DNA of 64,000 bases from Petrosia ficiformis. Its lineage: Eukaryota > Porifera > Demospongiae > Haplosclerida > Petrosiidae. Made by a program: the position numbers and the translations under genes. The stretch is from the NCBI GenBank assembly GCA_947044365.1, contig OX345636.1, positions 58,965,537-59,029,536 of the forward strand, read 5' to 3'. This document shows, in pieces, positions 22,201 to 32,379 of this stretch (position 1 is its first letter; each line of letters begins with the position of its first letter). Under the pieces are notes generated by a model, which searched no databases, was not told the DNA's origin, and saw nothing but the letters and a program-made list of their open reading frames with translations.

Positions 22201-22445
22201 TAAATCAAATGGTATGTGGTTATACCAAATGGTACCATACCATTCAAAATAACCTTGTGAGAACTCTGCTCTTAGTTTGGCTGTGGCGTTTGGTGAGAAA
22301 CACACACACACACAGACACAGACACAGACACAGACAGACACACACACACACCTAGCAGTGTCAATTGCGACTAGACTCTTCTGCTATCCAGTTGTCTATA
22401 GGGGAGAGACTGACTCTCCAGACTGCCATCAGGGGTACAATAAAG

Positions 22446-22447
22446 TA
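22446..22447. repeat. TA target duplication (left)
   Basis: TA immediately before CAGTACAGAGCAG, matched by TA at 26499-26500. A single TA occupies the same place in the uninterrupted family W copy at 27429-27430. Confidence 0.9.
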
Positions 22448-22625
22448 CAGTACAGAGCAGATGCAAGTTAAGACACACTCGCGTGGACCTCTCGAGTGCG
22501 CATTTATTGCACTCGAGTACTTCATACGTACACGCGATTACCGCTTTATGTACACTCGAGCGCACGCGAGCGTTTGCGTACTCCACTCGACTCGAGGGAA
22601 CACCACGTGTGATCGCGCGTGCGCG
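22448..22625. repeat. Left TIR and CpG-rich subterminal region
   Basis: After the 19-bp TIR come repeated CTCGAG/ACTCG motifs (CTCTCGAGTGCG, GCACTCGAGTAC, ACACTCGAGCGC, CGACTCGAGGG) and CGCGTGCGCG. The right end has comparable motifs at 26285-26480, including CCTCGCGAGTGCTCG and GCTCGCGAG. They could be binding sites for the transposase or the BEN protein. Confidence 0.7.
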
Positions 22626-22729
22626 TAATCGTATTCTGGGCTGGGCTATTTGGATCACGTGTGTGAGTCAGTGTGATTTCAGAGGTGTTGCGTGTTAGAA
22701 GAAAAGCTCTCTCTCTCTCTCTATCAACC

Positions 22730-24329
22730 ATGACACTACGCAGGAGAACAGACACTGCTCAAGGTAAGTTTAGGTATCCTACAGACAACCTACATTTAAT
22801 ACTGAACCTTTGTTAACTATATATATATTATTATTATTTAACACATGCAGATGTTGCCACACATGCTGTTGTTCGTTTCCTTGAGGATGATTGTTTGTGT
22901 GTTATACCGTTAAAGAAGATTAAATTGGAAGAGTCAACAGAGGTGGAGTTGTCTGCAATCTATCCAGTAATGTGGGGAAAGAGGAAGCTATATGAAGCAG
23001 TTGTTCTTGCCAAAGGTTAAAAAAAAACATATATATATATATACGTGTACATTTCTTGTTTTACATTTTCTAAATTACATGATGTAGTATAACAAGGTTA
23101 TACACTGTATATTTATTTGTATAAATTATTATTCTAGGAAACAAAAAGGATATGGTGGAAGTAGAAAAGTCCATCTTGGATGAAATAGTAGATGAAGCAG
23201 ATGATGAAAAAACCAGTGAAAAGACTAACCAGAAAAGATCCAGGAAAACACAGGATAAAGAGAAAAAAAGCCAGTAAGTTTAATTGTGGCCATCAACTTG
23301 ATACCATAATTATTATGTTTCTTAATGACTTAGAAAAAAACATAAGAAAAATGAAGAACTCGTCATCGAAGTGGGTTCACCTGCCACTCCAGATACCAGT
23401 TCAATTGATCAAGTAGATGAAGAGGTCAGCTTCACAATATATAATTTATACTGAAGCTTAATTTATTTTTGTTTCATTGTAGTGTGAGATGAAAAGACGA
23501 GTATCTTCCATTAAAAAAGAAGTCCAAGAATTAAAGGAAAAGTGCCTCTATTTTGAAGAGAAATATTTGTCTTTGCTTGCTACAATAAACGAACTAAAAT
23601 CACAGAAACCTATGGACATTACACCCCCATTATTTGAATCTCCACAACCCGATAATATTCCTTTATCACCCTTTCGGCCACCTCCACATTGTGACCTAAT
23701 TCAACATGTTTCCTCACCTCCATCACTCCCTCCACCACTTCCACAACTTCATAGTGCCACACCCACTACCTATATACATGCCAACTGCCAATATAGACTA
23801 CTCTCCATCCTTTTTGGTTTCCTCATTTATTCAACCTGGTGAAGCCCGTAATATTCTGCCACCTCCACCTCTCCCTCCACAACTCAACACAATTCAGAAT
23901 ATTTCTTCGCCTCCCCTTCAAGGGCTCACTTCTCTACCAAGTATTCCAACACTACCTACAAATCCCAACTATGCCACACCTGTTAATGCCATGCCAACTT
24001 CTGCCACTTTATCTCCTATTGATACCAATATAGAGTACTCTCCATCCTTTTTAGTAACAACCCGTGCCACAAGTTGTTCACGAGGCAATTTTGCTGCTAA
24101 CTTAAATCGCCAGTGGTTTAACGAAGAAGAAAGAAAAATGTCAAATGTGAGAGGCAAAAATGGAAAAAGGAAGTTATCACCACGGAAAATACAAAAAATA
24201 TATCAGGCAGTTTTCCAGATGTATCCTTGTTCCCACAAGGAGTCTGAAAAGGGTGCTTGGACAGAATGCATTAAAGCCATAGATGAAGCGAACAGGCGGT
24301 TAAACCGTAAAGGAAAAGAAAATCAGTAA
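22730..24329 (+). CDS. BEN-domain gene inside the transposon (5 exons, one frame break)
   Basis: The start is chosen at the first ATG before a clean donor. Exons: 22730-22763, 22851-23015, 23138-23273, 23334-23424 and 23483-24329, all with GT-AG introns and matching phases. The predicted protein is about 420 residues. An N-terminal beta-rich segment (VVRFLEDDCLCVIPLKKI, then GKRKLYEAVVLAKG) is followed by a charged linker and a short coiled coil (IKKEVQELKEKCLYFEEKY). Then comes a long Pro/Ser-rich tract with two NI(D/E)YSPSFLV repeats, and a C-terminal BEN domain (RQWFNEEERKMSNVRG, KRKLSPRKIQKIYQAVFQMY, WTECIKAIDEANRR). BEN domains bind DNA and recruit chromatin factors. In exon 5 the frame switches between about 23750 and 23790, so a 1-bp indel or error breaks the gene. 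The BEN call rests on motif spacing from memory. Confidence 0.75.
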
Positions 24330-24572
24330 TGTGAATTTTTCCTATCATCTCTTAGCTGATATATTTTATCAGCTATCATTTAAACAATTCATTTCTTATC
24401 AACCTTATCACTTTTTAAAATAATTTTTTACTTTTTAAAATGTATAATTTTACTTTAGTAATTATTAAGAATATGTTATATAATTGGAATAATAATAATA
24501 CATGTCAAAAAAATAATTATTAAACAACAAAAATTATTGCATGTTAGAATAATTGGAATAAAAAATACATTG
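24330..24572. other. Convergent intergenic spacer, AT-rich
   Basis: Both genes of the transposon end here. It contains AATAAA-like sequences on both strands (for example AATTGGAATAAAAAA near 24550), so overlapping 3' ends are likely. No other feature was seen. Confidence 0.5.
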
Positions 24573-25586
24573 CTAATACCCACTTGGTCCACCAGATTCC
24601 TCGATCACCTTAGGTATAACTTTTTGTATGTGATTGATGTACCTTGTACATTGTGTAGGAGTCAATGTCTTCCAAAAAAGTTTTATTCCTTCAATTAAAG
24701 TTGCCATGTTATAGGGTTTGTGTTTGTCCCGGAGAAATCGTTTTAATGAACCCCAGACGTTTTCTATTGGATTCAAGTCCGGACTCTCTGGTGGGGTTTT
24801 CCACCAAACAATGCCATTATTTTCTAAGTACTTTGTAGCAAGTTTACTTGTGTGTTTGGGGTCATTGTCTTGCATTAGTCGGTGATGTTCAGGATAAACT
24901 TTCCTTATGAAAGGAATCAGTGCTGTCTCATATAACTCAATAAGTTTTGTGGCAACCAAAATTCCATTAAATATAACAATGGAGGTTGCACCACGACAAG
25001 AAATACCTGCCCATATGTGCACTTTCAGGGGATGTTTTGGACGTGGCTTGAATCTTTTGGGTTGGCCTTTCTTCCTATAGCAGTGTAGGCTATGTCTCTC
25101 TATCTGAACACTACATTCATCTGTCCATATGACATCCAGAAACTTATCCTGTTGATCTTTCATCTCTTTGCACCACTTCAATCTCTTCTCTTTGTTCACC
25201 TCTCGTATGAGCTGACAGTATCTCGGTGTAGTTTGTGTCCAACCCAAGTCTCTACGAGCACGTCCCACTGTGTGTGAAGATACTTCAATTTCAGTAAAGT
25301 TCTCTTTAAGTTTGGTTGTAAGTGAACGTGTTGTTGTCTCATCATTCTCAGATATGACTTTATCAACAAATTTATAATGCTCTTGTGTAAGAATTCTTGG
25401 TCTTGAAGCTCTATGAAGATCACATATTTTGCCAGTTTTACTAAATTTACCCACAAGAATGTACAGTGATGTAGCTGAGACTTTCACACCTTCTTCTTGT
25501 AGCTGTGTACGAATATCTTTAATTTTCATACCACTTTGTCTCAAGTGGACAACCCTTTGCCTTGTTTCCATTGACATTCGACCCAT
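24573..25586 (-). CDS. Tc1/mariner transposase, DD34E, intact 337 aa
   Basis: This enzyme would cut and paste the surrounding element at TA sites. An N-terminal helix-turn-helix region (METRQRVVHLRQSGMKIKDI; GRARRDLGW further on) precedes the DDE catalytic core. The core has Asp in VIWTDECSVQ, Asp in MQDNDPKHTS and Glu in SPDLNPIENVWGSLKR, with exactly 34 residues between the last two. HPLKVHIWAGIS is the usual Tc1 core segment. Length (337 residues) is typical, and the frame is open from ATG at 25586 to the stop at 24573 without introns. It is convergent with the BEN gene. A TATA-rich stretch lies just upstream (about 25597-25612). It looks functional, unlike most genes in the window. Confidence 0.95.
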   Translation of the reverse strand: MGRMSMETRQRVVHLRQSGMKIKDIRTQLQEEGVKVSATSLYILVGKFSKTGKICDLHRASRPRILTQEHYKFVDKVISENDETTTRSLTTKLKENFTEIEVSSHTVGRARRDLGWTQTTPRYCQLIREVNKEKRLKWCKEMKDQQDKFLDVIWTDECSVQIERHSLHCYRKKGQPKRFKPRPKHPLKVHIWAGISCRGATSIVIFNGILVATKLIELYETALIPFIRKVYPEHHRLMQDNDPKHTSKLATKYLENNGIVWWKTPPESPDLNPIENVWGSLKRFLRDKHKPYNMATLIEGIKLFWKTLTPTQCTRYINHIQKVIPKVIEESGGPSGY

Positions 25587-25737
25587 TACTATAGTGTGTA
25601 TATATATATAGCAATATAATTTATTATCGTAACAATAAAATTATAATACATACATGTATAATATATATAACATAATATATAATTATAAGTAATATTATAT
25701 TTATAATAGAAGCCAACTCACTAAACACAGAGAGAAT

Positions 25738-26262
25738 TGTAGCAGACACCAACGGGAAGGACAAATGTTATATAGACTGTAGAAGACACCAAAGAGAAGG
25801 ACAAATGTTGTATAGACTGTAGAAGACACCAACGAGAAGAACAAATGTTGTATAGACTGTAGAAGACACCAACGAGAAGAACAAATGTTGTATAGACTGT
25901 AGAAGACACCAACGAGAAGAACAAATGTTGTATAGACTGTAGAAGACACCAAAGAGAAGGACAAATGTTGTATAGACTGTAGAAGACACCAAAGAGAAGT
26001 ACAAATGTTGTACAGACTGTAGAACACAGCAACGAGAAGAACAAATGTTGTATAGACTGTAGAACACACCAAAGAGAAGGACAAATGTTGTATATATAGA
26101 CGGTAGAAGATGTTGGACTGTAGAAGACACCAAAGAGAAAGACAAATGTTGTATAAACTGTAACAGACACCAAAGAGAAGAACAAATGTGGTATAGAACG
26201 TAGAAAGCAATTAACAGAATAGTTGAAGACACCAAACAGAAGGACAAGTTATAGATCACACT
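25738..26262. repeat. 40-bp minisatellite inside the transposon, about 12-13 units
   Basis: The unit is approximately TTGTATAGACTGTAGAAGAC plus ACCAA(C/A)GAGAAGAACAAATG, with an exact 40-bp period (25801, 25841, 25881, 25921, 25961). It lies between the transposase start and the right subterminal region. Because the unit lacks minus-strand stops in all frames, three long overlapping frames appear; they are artefacts. Confidence 0.9.
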
Positions 26263-26284
26263 ACTTCAAGCAACTCAAAAATAC

Positions 26285-26498
26285 ACGTGAAAGTCACACG
26301 CACGCATGCGCATAAATGTCGTGTAGCTAGACGCACGCGAGTACGAGTGCGAGTTCACTCGTACATTTGTGCGTGCGATTCGAGCGAGGAATTTGACACG
26401 CGAGCGTTGGATTTTCCCTCGCGAGTGCTCGTTTTGCGCTCGCGAGTAACGTACGAGCGACACTCGTGTGCGTGTTAAGTTGCATCTGCTCTGTACTG
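26285..26498. repeat. Right CpG-rich subterminal region and TIR
   Basis: Ends TTGCATCTGCTCTGTACTG, the inverse of the left TIR. The 200 bp inside is dense in ACTCG/CGAGT and CGCGAG motifs in both orientations. Confidence 0.75.
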
Positions 26499-26893
26499 TA
26501 TACAGGTACATCCATTAATGAAAATATCACCTCCATTCTAAAATTTAATTAAAGATTAGAATTTAATTAGAGCTACAATAAAGTAGAATAATGACAGTGG
26601 TATTTTTTGATTTCACTTTGTGTGATCACATTGATGAGCCCTACATTACTTTGATTTTTATAGAAAACTTTGATTTCTAAACACAATTCATCCCATAATT
26701 GATATTGGTATATAATGTGCTGACATGATAAGATTATTCATACACAACATCTCTAGAGAGACTCCAGCAGATTTTATAATTATATTCATTATTAGATAAA
26801 CAAGGGTGTGGCAGTAAAGGTATTCCAATCAATTTAGATTCATCAACAATGGGATGAACAAAAACGTAATATTAACACAGAACAAGTCACCTG
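26499..26893 (+). repeat. Family W copy 2, right part
   Basis: It continues the repeat interrupted at 22447: ACAGGTACATCCATTAATGA through AACAAGTCACCTGAC. It aligns with 19350-19734. Confidence 0.85.
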
Positions 26894-28250
26894 ACTAATC
26901 AGGTGATGCATACTGAGAGTAATTTAATTATGCAGTCAAGGTTAGGGACACACTCAGTACATTCTTTTCCTGTGCAAATAGGCAGTGCCATTGTGCATAT
27001 TCAATACCTTTAATCTTTATTGGTCCCATTCTTGTACTATATGCACATATCTAATATTATTTACCTAACCAGTGTCTACATGTTATTAATAGTACATTAA
27101 GTATTATTGTTTATAATATAAAATTGCTATTGATTTGTTCCTCTAATTAGTTCATTACATGTCAAAACTAAGTACATGTAGATTGGAATAAAGATGTCTA
27201 ATATGAGGTGAGTGGAGATAAGGAGAACAATTGAAATACTGACTGAATAAATAGTATTGCTCGAACTTAACACCAATAAATTCATTTTACAATAAAATGC
27301 ATCAACACACACACACACACACACACACCTACATGTAGCAGTGTCAATTGCGACTAGACTCTCCTGCTATCCAGTTGTCTATAGGGGAGAGACTGGCTCT
27401 CCAGACTGCCATTAGGGGTACAATAAAGTATACAGGTACATCCATTAATGAAATTATCACCTCCATTTTAAAATTTAATTAAAGATTAGATTTTAATTAG
27501 AGCTACAATAAAGTAGAATATAGACAGTGGTATTCTTTGATTTCACCTTGTGTGATCACATACAGTATGTCTATATTATGAGGTGAGCGCAGAAAAGGAG
27601 AACAATTGAAATACTGAATATCATTTATAGTATTGTCTAAACTTAACACCAATAAATTCATTTTACAATAAAATTCATCAATTTTATCTGTATAGGATCA
27701 CATTACAATAGATGGGATAACTAGGAACGGTCATTGACAAAAGATAAAAACACAGGCCTTTTAATTGTCAACACTATCAAAATATTAGGGTCTATAGGCC
27801 ATGGGTTACATCCTCATATACCTCTGAATGCCAGCAGGTTGGTATATCTGGTATATATACCACCAACTAGCCATATGGTTTATATGATACTTAGTTACTA
27901 TGATTTAAAATTTGAATATTTGATGAGGTGTGTATGCAAAATATATACCTAACCACATCAAACAGTTGCCATGGGAGCATAGTATGATTGAGCAAGTTGA
28001 ACGCAGGATGAATGGTAAACAAGACACAAGCGTCACAGTAGAAAGTTGGAACAAAAGAATACCAGCCGTGTCTATGTACGAGAAGAAAATATCACGCAAA
28101 AGGTTACTTTTTTAAAACATCAGGCCTGATATTGCACAAGTGGGCAAGACATGACTTCAAAATCATGTTTATAGGGAAACAAACCACAAAGTACACATAT
28201 CACATTTATACACTGTTGGAAGCTTTTAACAGTTAAAAACTTAGCAGTTT
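26894..28250. other. No gene seen; family W copy 3 with pre-insertion site
   Basis: 27300-27560 repeats the flanks of the two-gene transposon without the insert, joining AATAAAGTA directly to TACAGGTACATCC at 27429-27430. A (CA)n run lies at 27305-27328. No exon was supported. Confidence 0.6.
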
Positions 28251-28461
28251 CATTAAGGTTGTACTAGGGGGAGGGGTAGATGAAACTCCAATCGGTTTCT
28301 AGTTTTGTCAGCTTCTTGCTGCATACAATCTGGTTCAATTCTGTATCTTTTGGAAGCCACACCCACCCGGGGGGAATAATTGGGCCTAAATGTTTTCACT
28401 GATAGTTTATTTTCATAAACACACCCTTCGGGTGGTGGAGGGGGCGGTAGGTGGGAAACCC
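28251..28461 (-). repeat. Dispersed repeat, inverted copy of 1-240
   Basis: It begins CATTAAGGTTGTACTAGGGG and ends GGTAGGTGGGAAACCC. It lacks most of the CCACCT expansion seen in the other copy. Confidence 0.8.
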
Positions 28462-29104
28462 TGGCAGGGTAACTGTAGTTGCTCTCTGAGAAAGATCGGA
28501 GTTTGATAGTGTCTAGAAAGGTAGATTTTATGGTTTCAGTGAAAAGCTACAGAATTCAGCTTTCTTCAGCCTCTTGTAAGTATAAAAGTAAAATGAATTT
28601 TCAGAAAACGGCTCTATTTGTTTTCTCAAAATACATTGTACTTGGTGCACGCCATGATTGGTGGGCGTGGCTTTTGTGGTTTTGTACATTTTAACCATAT
28701 TTCTTCAATTACAGGACAATATAAAGCTGATCAGAAGATATGAAGGTTGCTATTAGACCAGGTTAGAGTCGTATTATATAATATTCTATTTTGAAAGTGA
28801 TTGGAGTCGCATCCGCCCACTCCCTAGTACTACCTTAATTTAAAAAGTTAACATATTGTATCTATAAATTATATATACGTATACTTACAGTTGTTTGAAT
28901 CCAGATGTAACCCTCTGCGTAAATATAGGCATAGTCAATATCACAATCACCCCGTCTTTAATATAAAAAAACCTATATATATTATATACATAATATATAC
29001 ATTGTATACGTTTGCAAAGTGGGCGGCACCGCCAGACTACATTGTATATACATACATGTACTTGTACCACCCCCTTTCTACGTATCCTTCAGTTTCGCCG
29101 GTGC
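28462..29104. other. Mostly featureless; one possible minus-strand exon
   Basis: 28889-28955 on the minus strand could be an exon. It lies between TTTTTATATTAAAG and GTAAGT, reads GDCDIDYAYIYAEGYIWIQ and is open. No family was recognised and no partner exon found. Confidence 0.3.
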
Positions 29105-29158
29105 CTAGCCTGGAGACCACGCCCTATCCCGCACGCAAAATGGTGTCTTGTGGTTTCA

Positions 29159-29273
29159 GTTCCGTTGACACAATTATTCCGTTCCGTAACCACACCCTCC
29201 ATATAATAGTACAGTACATAATTTTATATGGAGGGTGTGGTTACGGAACGGCAATAATTGTGTCAACGGAACT
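29159..29273. repeat. Hairpin with roughly 48-bp arms
   Basis: AGTTCCGTTGACACAATTAT plus TCCGTTCCGTAACCACACCC on the left is mirrored by GGGTGTGGTTACGGAACGGC and TTGTGTCAACGGAACT on the right. The loop is about 15 bp. Confidence 0.9.
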
Positions 29274-29459
29274 GCCTCTGTATCAGCTCGATTTCATATA
29301 TAATCTATATGGTCACGTTATGAAGTAATAAGAAGTGTAAAGACGAGGCAAATGGGCCTCGTCAATAGCTACAACAATAACTCTCTCAGTCCAAATTTTA
29401 GAAACAAGCATACTCCTCCAGCTTGCTGACAATATAACCTCTGGACTACCATAAACTTA

Positions 29460-29541
29460 GTCTCGCGGGCCACGATCTAATCAGATCAAAGTTACGCGGA
29501 AACGTTTCCTCGTAACCTCGATCTGATTAGGCTCGCGAGAC
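29460..29541. repeat. Hairpin with GTCTCGCG ends
   Basis: GTCTCGCGGGCC..CTAATCAGATC is mirrored by GATCTGATTAGGCTCGCGAG plus AC. The arms also pair through GTTACG/CGTAAC, and the whole 82 bp is one imperfect palindrome. Confidence 0.85.
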
Positions 29542-29854
29542 AACCATAAACTATAAACTAGTGTTATGTGACCAGCACGAATTGCCTAATCACTTTCTGG
29601 TCTTGCTGCTCTTCACCAATGAATGTTGCATTGATCCCTTTCCTCTTCATCAGCACCATTTGATGCCGGCTTCATTATGGCAACAAGCGGAGATATTAGA
29701 AGGACTATTGGAGATGTCTTTGCCAGCTGATGACCTTTGCCAGCTGATACCAGGCCCTTCCCGCTTTACCGCCATTTTGCGTGCGGGATAGGGCGTGGTC
29801 TCCAGGCTAGCAAGCTAACATGAAATAATTAGAGTATATATGGTACTAGCTGGT

Positions 29855-29990
29855 ATACATGTATATACACGTGTATATATATATATATATATGTATGTAT
29901 ATATATGTATATATATATTATACATGTATATATATGTATATATATATATATATATATAAATTATATATATATATATATATATATAATATA
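29855..29990. repeat. (TA)n and TATATG microsatellites
   Basis: Long TA runs broken by GTATATA and CATGTATA. Confidence 0.95.
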
Positions 29991-30140
29991 GTTTAGGGAG
30001 GAGTATGGTTTATATCATAGTATTATAGTATAGTTATCTAGAGTACCATATACAAAGTATATACATGTATACATGTATATACATTGTATATACACTCCGT
30101 ATGCTTACATGAAGTGCACAAGCCAAAGGTAAGTGACTTA

Positions 30141-30407
<267 letters not shown>

Positions 30408-30430
30408 TTATAATAATTATACATATAATA

Positions 30431-30543
30431 CAGACTAATACAACATAATTATCTTAACAGTTGGTAGGATCATGTACAGTACAGTACATTACAGTACTAT
30501 AATTATACATATAATACAGACTAATACAACATAATTATCTTAC
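30431..30543. repeat. Tandem duplication covering an enolase splice donor
   Basis: TAATACAACATAATTATCTT plus A(A/C)CAGTTGGTAGGATCAT occurs twice, about 87 bp apart. The second copy holds the real exon 3 donor and exon end (minus strand). The first copy has TAACAG instead of TACCAG, so its donor GT is destroyed. Confidence 0.8.
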
Positions 30544-30647
30544 CAGTTGGTAGGATCATAAATTCCTGCATTGCGAGTTTGTTTCCTGCATGTGTTCCTC
30601 CATTTATCACATTAAAAGCTGGTACAGGAAGAATGACATCACTATTA

Positions 30648-30818
<171 letters not shown>

Positions 30819-31189
30819 CTAATTTTCGACACTTTTTCACGAAATAATTTTTCTCAAACACTTACCGTCAATCGTTACCATTCCACCATTTAGTACAGTC
30901 AATGAATGAAATGTGATATCCAGGGAAGAGTTATTATTTTACTTCTTGGATACCAAATTTCATTGCCTTCCTGTACAAAATAGCGGAATGACAAGCTATT
31001 GAACGTTTGTGTTTAGTCAAAATTATTTTGTGGTAAAGTGTCCCTTTTCAAACATTACATGTATAATTATGTGCTATAATGTTAAACATTTATACTATAA
31101 TGTACAAGTAATGCTGAAGGTACTGTAATGTGTATATAATACAAGCTAAGACCAAACAGTAAAACATGGCGAGGGTTAATTATGTAAAG

Positions 31190-31385
31190 CAACTGTAGTG
31201 ACAAATACATGCAACTTCATGTGCCTAGCATGCTAGGCTTAGCAAATACATAAAACACATCCACAAAGGACTTAGAAAATATTAGAGCAGCCACTCTGGC
31301 TTAGAAAATAACAATCAGTCACGATGGCTTTGAAAAATACCAATCAGCAACCATGGCAGCTTAGAAATTCATTAATGTACAACCA
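31190..31385 (-). repeat. Dispersed repeat, inverted relative of 50870-51200
   Basis: Reverse-complement units read TTTTCTAAGCC.GAGTGGCTGC and AAGCCATCGTGACTG, followed by GCTAGGCACATGAAGTTGCA. The same order is seen at 50870-51200 on the plus strand. It sits in an enolase intron. Confidence 0.65.
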
Positions 31386-31774
31386 ATTAATTAATTATTA
31401 ATTATTCATAGTTTAAAGTATACATATTTGAACTTTGATACTATTAAGAGATCAGTAGAAACTCTCCACAACTATGCCATTTTATAAACTAATCTGTTTA
31501 ATCCTTACATCCAACATGATTTGATCCACTTCCTTCTGTTTTGTGACATCAACATTTGCAGAAATGAGAGCAGGACCTGTAAAATGAACAGACTCATTTT
31601 ACATGTAACTTTTGACACTTTGTAAGTAAAGACATTTAATACTACATACACATAAATACAGTACATGTAATCTTGTTTTAAATAGTGCTAGCTGTTTCAG
31701 TATGACAATAATAATCACTTTTAGATTATTTATATTTTATAGTTGATTATAATATTAGGTTTACTACAAGGGCT

Positions 31775-32045
31775 TTAGTTTTAAAGGTCATTCACATTAA
31801 CCATAACCTCAGAAATACGTCCGTAACTTTACTTGGGAATTACCAAACAATCTTTTTACCTGGACCATTTTTGTATGATTATTCTTCCCTTTTTTTTTCC
31901 CCTGTATGTCACATTTTAATCATTATTGAGTTACAGTATAATCGTGTATTAACCTTACGACATTAAACTATACACTATATTACATTTAAAGTCATTACAA
32001 CCCAATTTTGAAGTCATCGTGAATGTGAACAGACTTTAGTTAACT
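31775..32045 (-). repeat. Dispersed repeat family Y, inverted copy
   Basis: Reverse complement of the 8545-8810 family: GGTTAATGTGAATGACCTTT, ATTGAGTTACAGTATAATCG and CATTACAACCCAATTTTGAA. More diverged than the two plus-strand copies. Confidence 0.65.
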
Positions 32046-32314
32046 AACTGTAAGTGCCCATTATTGACCATATTGTTATACACACATGTACATGGCAATT
32101 AACTTTTAATTGTTATAGTTCAATGCCTTATACTAAAAGGGGTTTTAGTCATGGTTAACTAAATTAAAATTCCTTTTACATAGCTTTGTTCAGTGTATAG
32201 ATGTGAGTACCTCCTCCTTCATCTCCTCAATCCAGTACCCCCTCATAGCACACATACTAAATGAAAAACTACATGTATAATATTGCCAATCTGGTCTCAT
32301 CAAGTCTCTTGTAG

Positions 32315-32315
<1 letters not shown>

Positions 32316-32365
<50 letters not shown>
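32316..32365. repeat. (TA)n microsatellite
   Basis: A pure TA run of about 50 bp. Confidence 0.97.
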
Positions 32366-32372
<7 letters not shown>

Positions 32373-32379
32373 TATATAG

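Larger units (their letters stand above)
22448..26498. mobile_element. Two-gene Tc1/mariner-type transposon carrying a BEN gene (4051 bp)
   Basis: The terminal inverted repeats are 19 bp perfect (CAGTACAGAGCAGATGCAA), then G/C, then TTAA. Flanking TA duplication and CAGT ends are the Tc1/mariner signature. Inside are a plus-strand spliced gene with a BEN domain (22730-24329) and a minus-strand DD34E transposase (24573-25586), convergent with a gap of about 240 bp. Both subterminal regions (about 22471-22625 and 26285-26480) are strikingly CpG-rich in an AT-rich genome and full of CTCGAG, CACTCG and TCGCGAG motifs. Insertion into family W is proven by the uninterrupted copy near 27429. Canonical Tc1 elements are about 1.3-2.4 kb with one gene, so the second gene is unusual. 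Confidence 0.9.
29105..29810. mobile_element. Foldback element with perfect 39-bp ends, containing nested hairpins
   Basis: 29105-29143 and 29772-29810 are perfect inverted repeats (CTAGCCTGGAGACCACGCCC, then TATCCCGCACGCAAAATGG). Inside lie a long hairpin (29159-29273) and a second one (29460-29541). The interior has no recognisable gene. Short open stretches near 29561-29791 match nothing I know. Confidence 0.8.

Noticed and set aside
22480..22760. Arg-rich open frames on both strands
   Set aside because: They arise from the CpG-rich subterminal region of the transposon. The splice-supported gene begins at 22730 in a different context.
23969..24157. Minus-strand open frame in the BEN gene
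   Set aside because: It is the shadow of the BEN-domain exon on the opposite strand.
25701..26259. Three long overlapping minus-strand open frames rich in SLVSSTVYTTFVL-type repeats
   Set aside because: They are the 40-bp minisatellite read in all three frames. A stop-free unit that is not a multiple of three makes every frame open.
29561..29791. 76-aa open frame inside the foldback element
   Set aside because: It extends into the inverted repeat itself and matches no family I know.
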